Positions 29,950 through 32,037 of a DNA stretch of 32,037 bases are shown here, in pieces. The DNA comes from an uncultured Myxococcaceae bacterium (GTDB lineage Bacteria > Myxococcota_A > Polyangia > Polyangiales > Ga0077539). Location: assembly GCA_945952225.1 (NCBI GenBank), contig CAMFHP010000103.1, forward strand, positions 1 through 32,037, given 5' to 3'. A program made the translations under genes and the position numbers. The notes under the pieces were generated by a model. It was not told the DNA's origin and did no database searches. It was given only the letters and a program-made list of their open reading frames with translations. Every line of letters starts with the position of its first letter. Within the stretch, counting starts at the first letter, position 1.

Positions 29950-30740
29950 TGCCGCCGACGCCCCGAGGCTCATACTCCGCCGACGTGTTGCTCGTCACCG
30001 CCGTGTCGTGCGAGTTCGACGCGCTCAAGGACGCCGCAAGGGCGAGAGGGCTCTTCTGGAAGCGCCAGCGCGGGATCGCCGCCGACTACTTCGATCTCGG
30101 TGAGGTCGGCGGGCAGCGCGTCGCAGTGATCCAGCTCAAGTCGATGGGATCGTTTTCTCGGTCTGGCTCCGCGTTCACCTGCTACCGGGCGATGTTGGAG
30201 ACCGGGGCGACCTCGGTCATCGCCGTGGGCATCGCGTTTGGCATCGACGAAGAGGGGCAGCGCATTGGTGACATCCTGCTGCCCGAGTCGCTTCACCTCT
30301 ACGATGAGGTCGATGTTGTCGACGAAGGAGACGAATACCGGTACGTCTACCCCGCCCGTTCGATCGCCCACGCGTCGGAGGTGTGGGTCGAGCGCTTCCG
30401 AGCCGCGTGGCGCACGCGACGATCGGCCGCGCCCGATGCGGTGGAGATCTACTCCGGCCGACTTCTGGCCGGAGGCGCGCGCATCGAGTCGAAGCGGTTT
30501 CGTGAGCACCTCTGCGAGCGGGTGGGGACGACAGAGGTCAAGGTGATCGGCGGCGAAATGGAGGCGGCTGGCGTAGCGGCGGCGTGCGCCGCTTCTGGGG
30601 GCTCCTGGGCGCTCGTGAAGGCGGTCTCGGATTTCGCGACGGTGGAGAGCCGCGCAAGGATCCATGAGACCCGCGAGGTCGCCGCCGCGAGCGCCGCGGA
30701 TTTCACCCTTGCGACATTGCAGTCGACGACGGAGAACTGA
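29946..30740 (+). CDS. Nucleoside phosphorylase/MTAN-like protein
   Basis: The protein has 264 residues; its ATG overlaps the helicase stop (ATGA), so translation is coupled. The PNP_UDP fold is shown by VLLVTAVSCEFDALKDAA at the N-terminus, a Gly-containing strand SVIAVGIAFGIDEEGQ, RIGDILLPESLHLYD, VKVIGGEMEAAGVAAA (the Glu that contacts ribose in nucleosidases) and WALVKAVSDFATVE (the Asp that protonates the base). Family enzymes cleave the N-glycosidic bond of nucleosides. Members also serve as effectors in prokaryotic immunity, for example DtcC of Detocs, which cleaves ATP, and in many NLR-like proteins. In this operon a nucleotide-destroying effector role is an attractive inference; ordinary salvage is the alternative. 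Confidence 0.88.
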   Translation: MMPPTPRGSYSADVLLVTAVSCEFDALKDAARARGLFWKRQRGIAADYFDLGEVGGQRVAVIQLKSMGSFSRSGSAFTCYRAMLETGATSVIAVGIAFGIDEEGQRIGDILLPESLHLYDEVDVVDEGDEYRYVYPARSIAHASEVWVERFRAAWRTRRSAAPDAVEIYSGRLLAGGARIESKRFREHLCERVGTTEVKVIGGEMEAAGVAAACAASGGSWALVKAVSDFATVESRARIHETREVAAASAADFTLATLQSTTEN

Positions 30741-30753
30741 GGAAGGAACGTCC

Positions 30754-31380
30754 ATGGCGAACCGGTATTTCGACACTCAGGCAGCGCCCGCGGGCCCCCC
30801 CCGACTTCGCGCCTGGCGCTCGTACCAGAAGGCGCCCGGCATCACGCGCATCGAGGTCGACGTGTCGAGGGAGCAGGAGGGCTTCGGCTACGGCCCCGCG
30901 ACGCTGCACGTCTTCTTCCTCGACGCCGAGGGAGCGGTCCTGCGGCATGATGAGGCTCTCTGGGAAGATGCCCTCGACGTGTGGCTCCTCTCGCAGGGAG
31001 CGCGGGCCAGGGATCAGGCGACGGAGACACTCCGCGCGTCGATCAGGCTCCGTGCGCGGTTCCGAACGATCCAGCGTCAGGTCGGTGAAGGCTACTTCAA
31101 CAGCCTCGTGGTGTGCGCCATCTTGAACGGTCCTCTGGGAGAAGACCACGAGGTCATGGAGACGGTCCGCCACATCCATGCGCTCCAGCCCTACGACGGG
31201 GGCAAGGTCGCGCAGTACCTCGAGGAGGCAGATCAGGTGCTCACAGGCATCGCCCATGAGCTGACCGATCAGCTCGGCTACGAGCGTCCCGTCGCCGAGC
31301 GGATCTTCGCCGACGCCGTCGCGATGTACCTCGACGAGCGCTTTCACGTCTCCGAGCGCCTCGCGCTCTTCGGCCGTTGA
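30754..31380 (+). CDS. Unrecognised 208-aa protein between PNP-like gene and hsdM
   Basis: The protein begins MANRYFDTQAAPAGPP, with a GAGGAAGGA ribosome binding site 6 nt before the ATG, 13 bp after the stop of the phosphorylase-like gene. The first 70 residues look beta-rich (ITRIEVDVSREQEGFGYG, ATLHVFFLDAEGAVL). The rest is helical (LRASIRLRARFRTIQRQVGEG, HEVMETVRHIHAL, QYLEEADQVLTGIAHELTD). No catalytic motif, signal peptide or membrane segment is visible, and I know no matching family. It may be a sensor, an inhibitor of the neighbouring PNP-like enzyme, or a partner of the helicase-nuclease. It belongs to the same operon as its neighbours by spacing. Confidence 0.8.
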   Translation: MANRYFDTQAAPAGPPRLRAWRSYQKAPGITRIEVDVSREQEGFGYGPATLHVFFLDAEGAVLRHDEALWEDALDVWLLSQGARARDQATETLRASIRLRARFRTIQRQVGEGYFNSLVVCAILNGPLGEDHEVMETVRHIHALQPYDGGKVAQYLEEADQVLTGIAHELTDQLGYERPVAERIFADAVAMYLDERFHVSERLALFGR

Positions 31381-31416
31381 TCCGAAGGACCTCGCGAGGG
31401 TAGAACCTCTGGCCCG

Positions 31417-32037
31417 ATGCCTCTGCCAAAAGGCTTTGAAGCACAGCTCTTTCGCACCGCCGACGAGCTCCGGGCGGGGAGCAAGCTGACCCCCGCCGAG
31501 TACCAGCTCCCGGTGCTCGCGCTCCTCTTTCTCAAGTACGCCGACGAGGGCTTCGCGAAGGCCCACACCGCCCTCAGCGCGCGACGCCGCCGCGGCGCCC
31601 CGGCGCCCGAAGACTACCGCGCCGAGGGGGCCATCTACCTCCGCGACGAGCACCGCTGGAGCGCCCTCGTCGCGCTCCCCGACGACGCCGACCGGGGGAA
31701 GATCCTCAACGAGGCGATGCGCGCCATCGAAGAGGACAACGAGGCCCTCCGCGGCGTGCTCCCCAGGGACTACGGCAAGATCGACAAGACCATCCTTCGG
31801 GATCTCATCAAGGCCCTCAACACCCTCGAAGAGTCACCCGAGGGCGACGTCTACGGCCGCGTCTACGAGTATTTTCTCGGCGCCTTCGCGCCGGGGACGC
31901 TCCAGAAGGGCGGCGAGTATTTTACGCCCTTCTCCGTGGTGCGGCTCATCGTGGCGGTGCTCGAACCCTACGGCGGTCGCATCCCAGGGCGGGCGCACCT
32001 AATTCCCTTCGTTTTCAGGCAATCCGCGCGTGAGGGT
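31417..32037 (+). CDS. hsdM: Type I restriction-modification methylase HsdM, interrupted at motif I
   Basis: The frame starts MPLPKGFEAQLFRTADELR, 36 bp after the previous gene, and is open to the window end (207 codons). The N-terminal helical HsdM_N domain is clear (LTPAEYQLPVLALLFLKYAD, WSALVALPDDADRGKILNEA, NTLEESPEGDVYGRVYEYFL). It is followed by KGGEYFTPFSVVRLIVAVLEPYGGRI, quoted as landmark segments, which leads into the N6-adenine methyltransferase fold. Right after Ile189 the expected (F/Y)DPACGSGG motif I is absent; the last 18 codons (from 31984) read PGRAHLIPFVFRQSAREG, unlike the family in any of the three frames. An insertion or an assembly junction is likely. HsdM methylates host DNA with HsdS; specificity and restriction subunits would lie to the right. 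Confidence 0.85.
   Translation, partial: MPLPKGFEAQLFRTADELRAGSKLTPAEYQLPVLALLFLKYADEGFAKAHTALSARRRRGAPAPEDYRAEGAIYLRDEHRWSALVALPDDADRGKILNEAMRAIEEDNEALRGVLPRDYGKIDKTILRDLIKALNTLEESPEGDVYGRVYEYFLGAFAPGTLQKGGEYFTPFSVVRLIVAVLEPYGGRIPGRAHLIPFVFRQSAREG
31984..32037. other. Foreign-looking sequence abutting hsdM
   Basis: The 54 bp after the last hsdM-like codon are somewhat less GC-rich (CTAATTCCCTTCGTTTTC within it) and carry no hsdM continuation in any forward frame. It could be the end of a mobile element or a contig-end artefact; too short to identify. Confidence 0.4.

Noticed and set aside
31984-32037. Intein or group II intron in hsdM
   Set aside because: An intein should start with Cys, Ser or Ala at the junction, and a group II intron with GTGYG; neither is seen at 31984.

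Overview
The window is very GC-rich, with almost every real codon ending in G or C. It carries acidic Asp/Ala/Pro-tethered lipoproteins, Hanks-type kinases with Pro/Ala-rich tails, a VgrG and a type IV pilin. Together these point to a large-genome myxobacterium (Myxococcota, probably Polyangiales/Sandaracinus-like). That assignment is an inference from gene content; no rRNA or tRNA gene is present. Because of the GC content, long open frames lie antisense to nearly every gene. Genes were chosen by codon third-position bias, recognisable motifs and sensible starts (several are GTG).

Region 1 (1-12.5 kb) is a secretion-flavoured cluster. A cysteine-rich lipoprotein runs off the left edge. To its right is a tight leftward operon (7151 to 1737): a HExxH protein, an unrecognised protein, an acidic protein with five PWTLVDPL repeats, and a second HExxH protein related to the first in its C-terminal module. 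It is divergent from vgrG (7404-9530), the type VI secretion spike. Convergent with vgrG are two adjacent kinase-like membrane proteins, each lacking a different part of the catalytic core (one has no HRD aspartate, the other no DFG aspartate). I read this as a VgrG island with candidate cargo, adaptor and regulatory proteins.

Region 2 (12.6-20 kb) is mixed metabolism and surface proteins: a SixA-like protein with altered active-site residues, a class I/II aminotransferase, a small lipoprotein, a GH43-like lipoprotein, a Tet(X)-like flavin monooxygenase preceded by three palindromes spaced exactly 15 bp apart, and a beta-propeller protein with a histone-H1-like Lys-Pro-Ala tail. A 62-bp segment is duplicated 3.1 kb apart, and 21-bp tandem repeats and possible frameshifted gene remnants lie between the genes.

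Region 3 (20-26.6 kb) holds a FIST sensor gene coupled to a soluble hybrid histidine kinase, an amidase, a type IV pilin-like protein bracketed by short direct repeats, and a helical protein of unknown function.

Region 4 (26.6 kb to the end) starts with a tandem array of 43-bp hairpin units. A rightward operon follows: a UvrD-like helicase fused to an Fe-S PD-(D/E)XK nuclease, a nucleoside-phosphorylase-like protein overlapping it by 4 bp, an unrecognised 208-aa protein, and the start of a type I restriction methylase (hsdM). This looks like a defence island and is the best candidate for an undescribed system. The hsdM frame loses its family sequence just before the S-adenosylmethionine-binding motif, 54 bp from the right edge, which suggests an insertion or an assembly junction.
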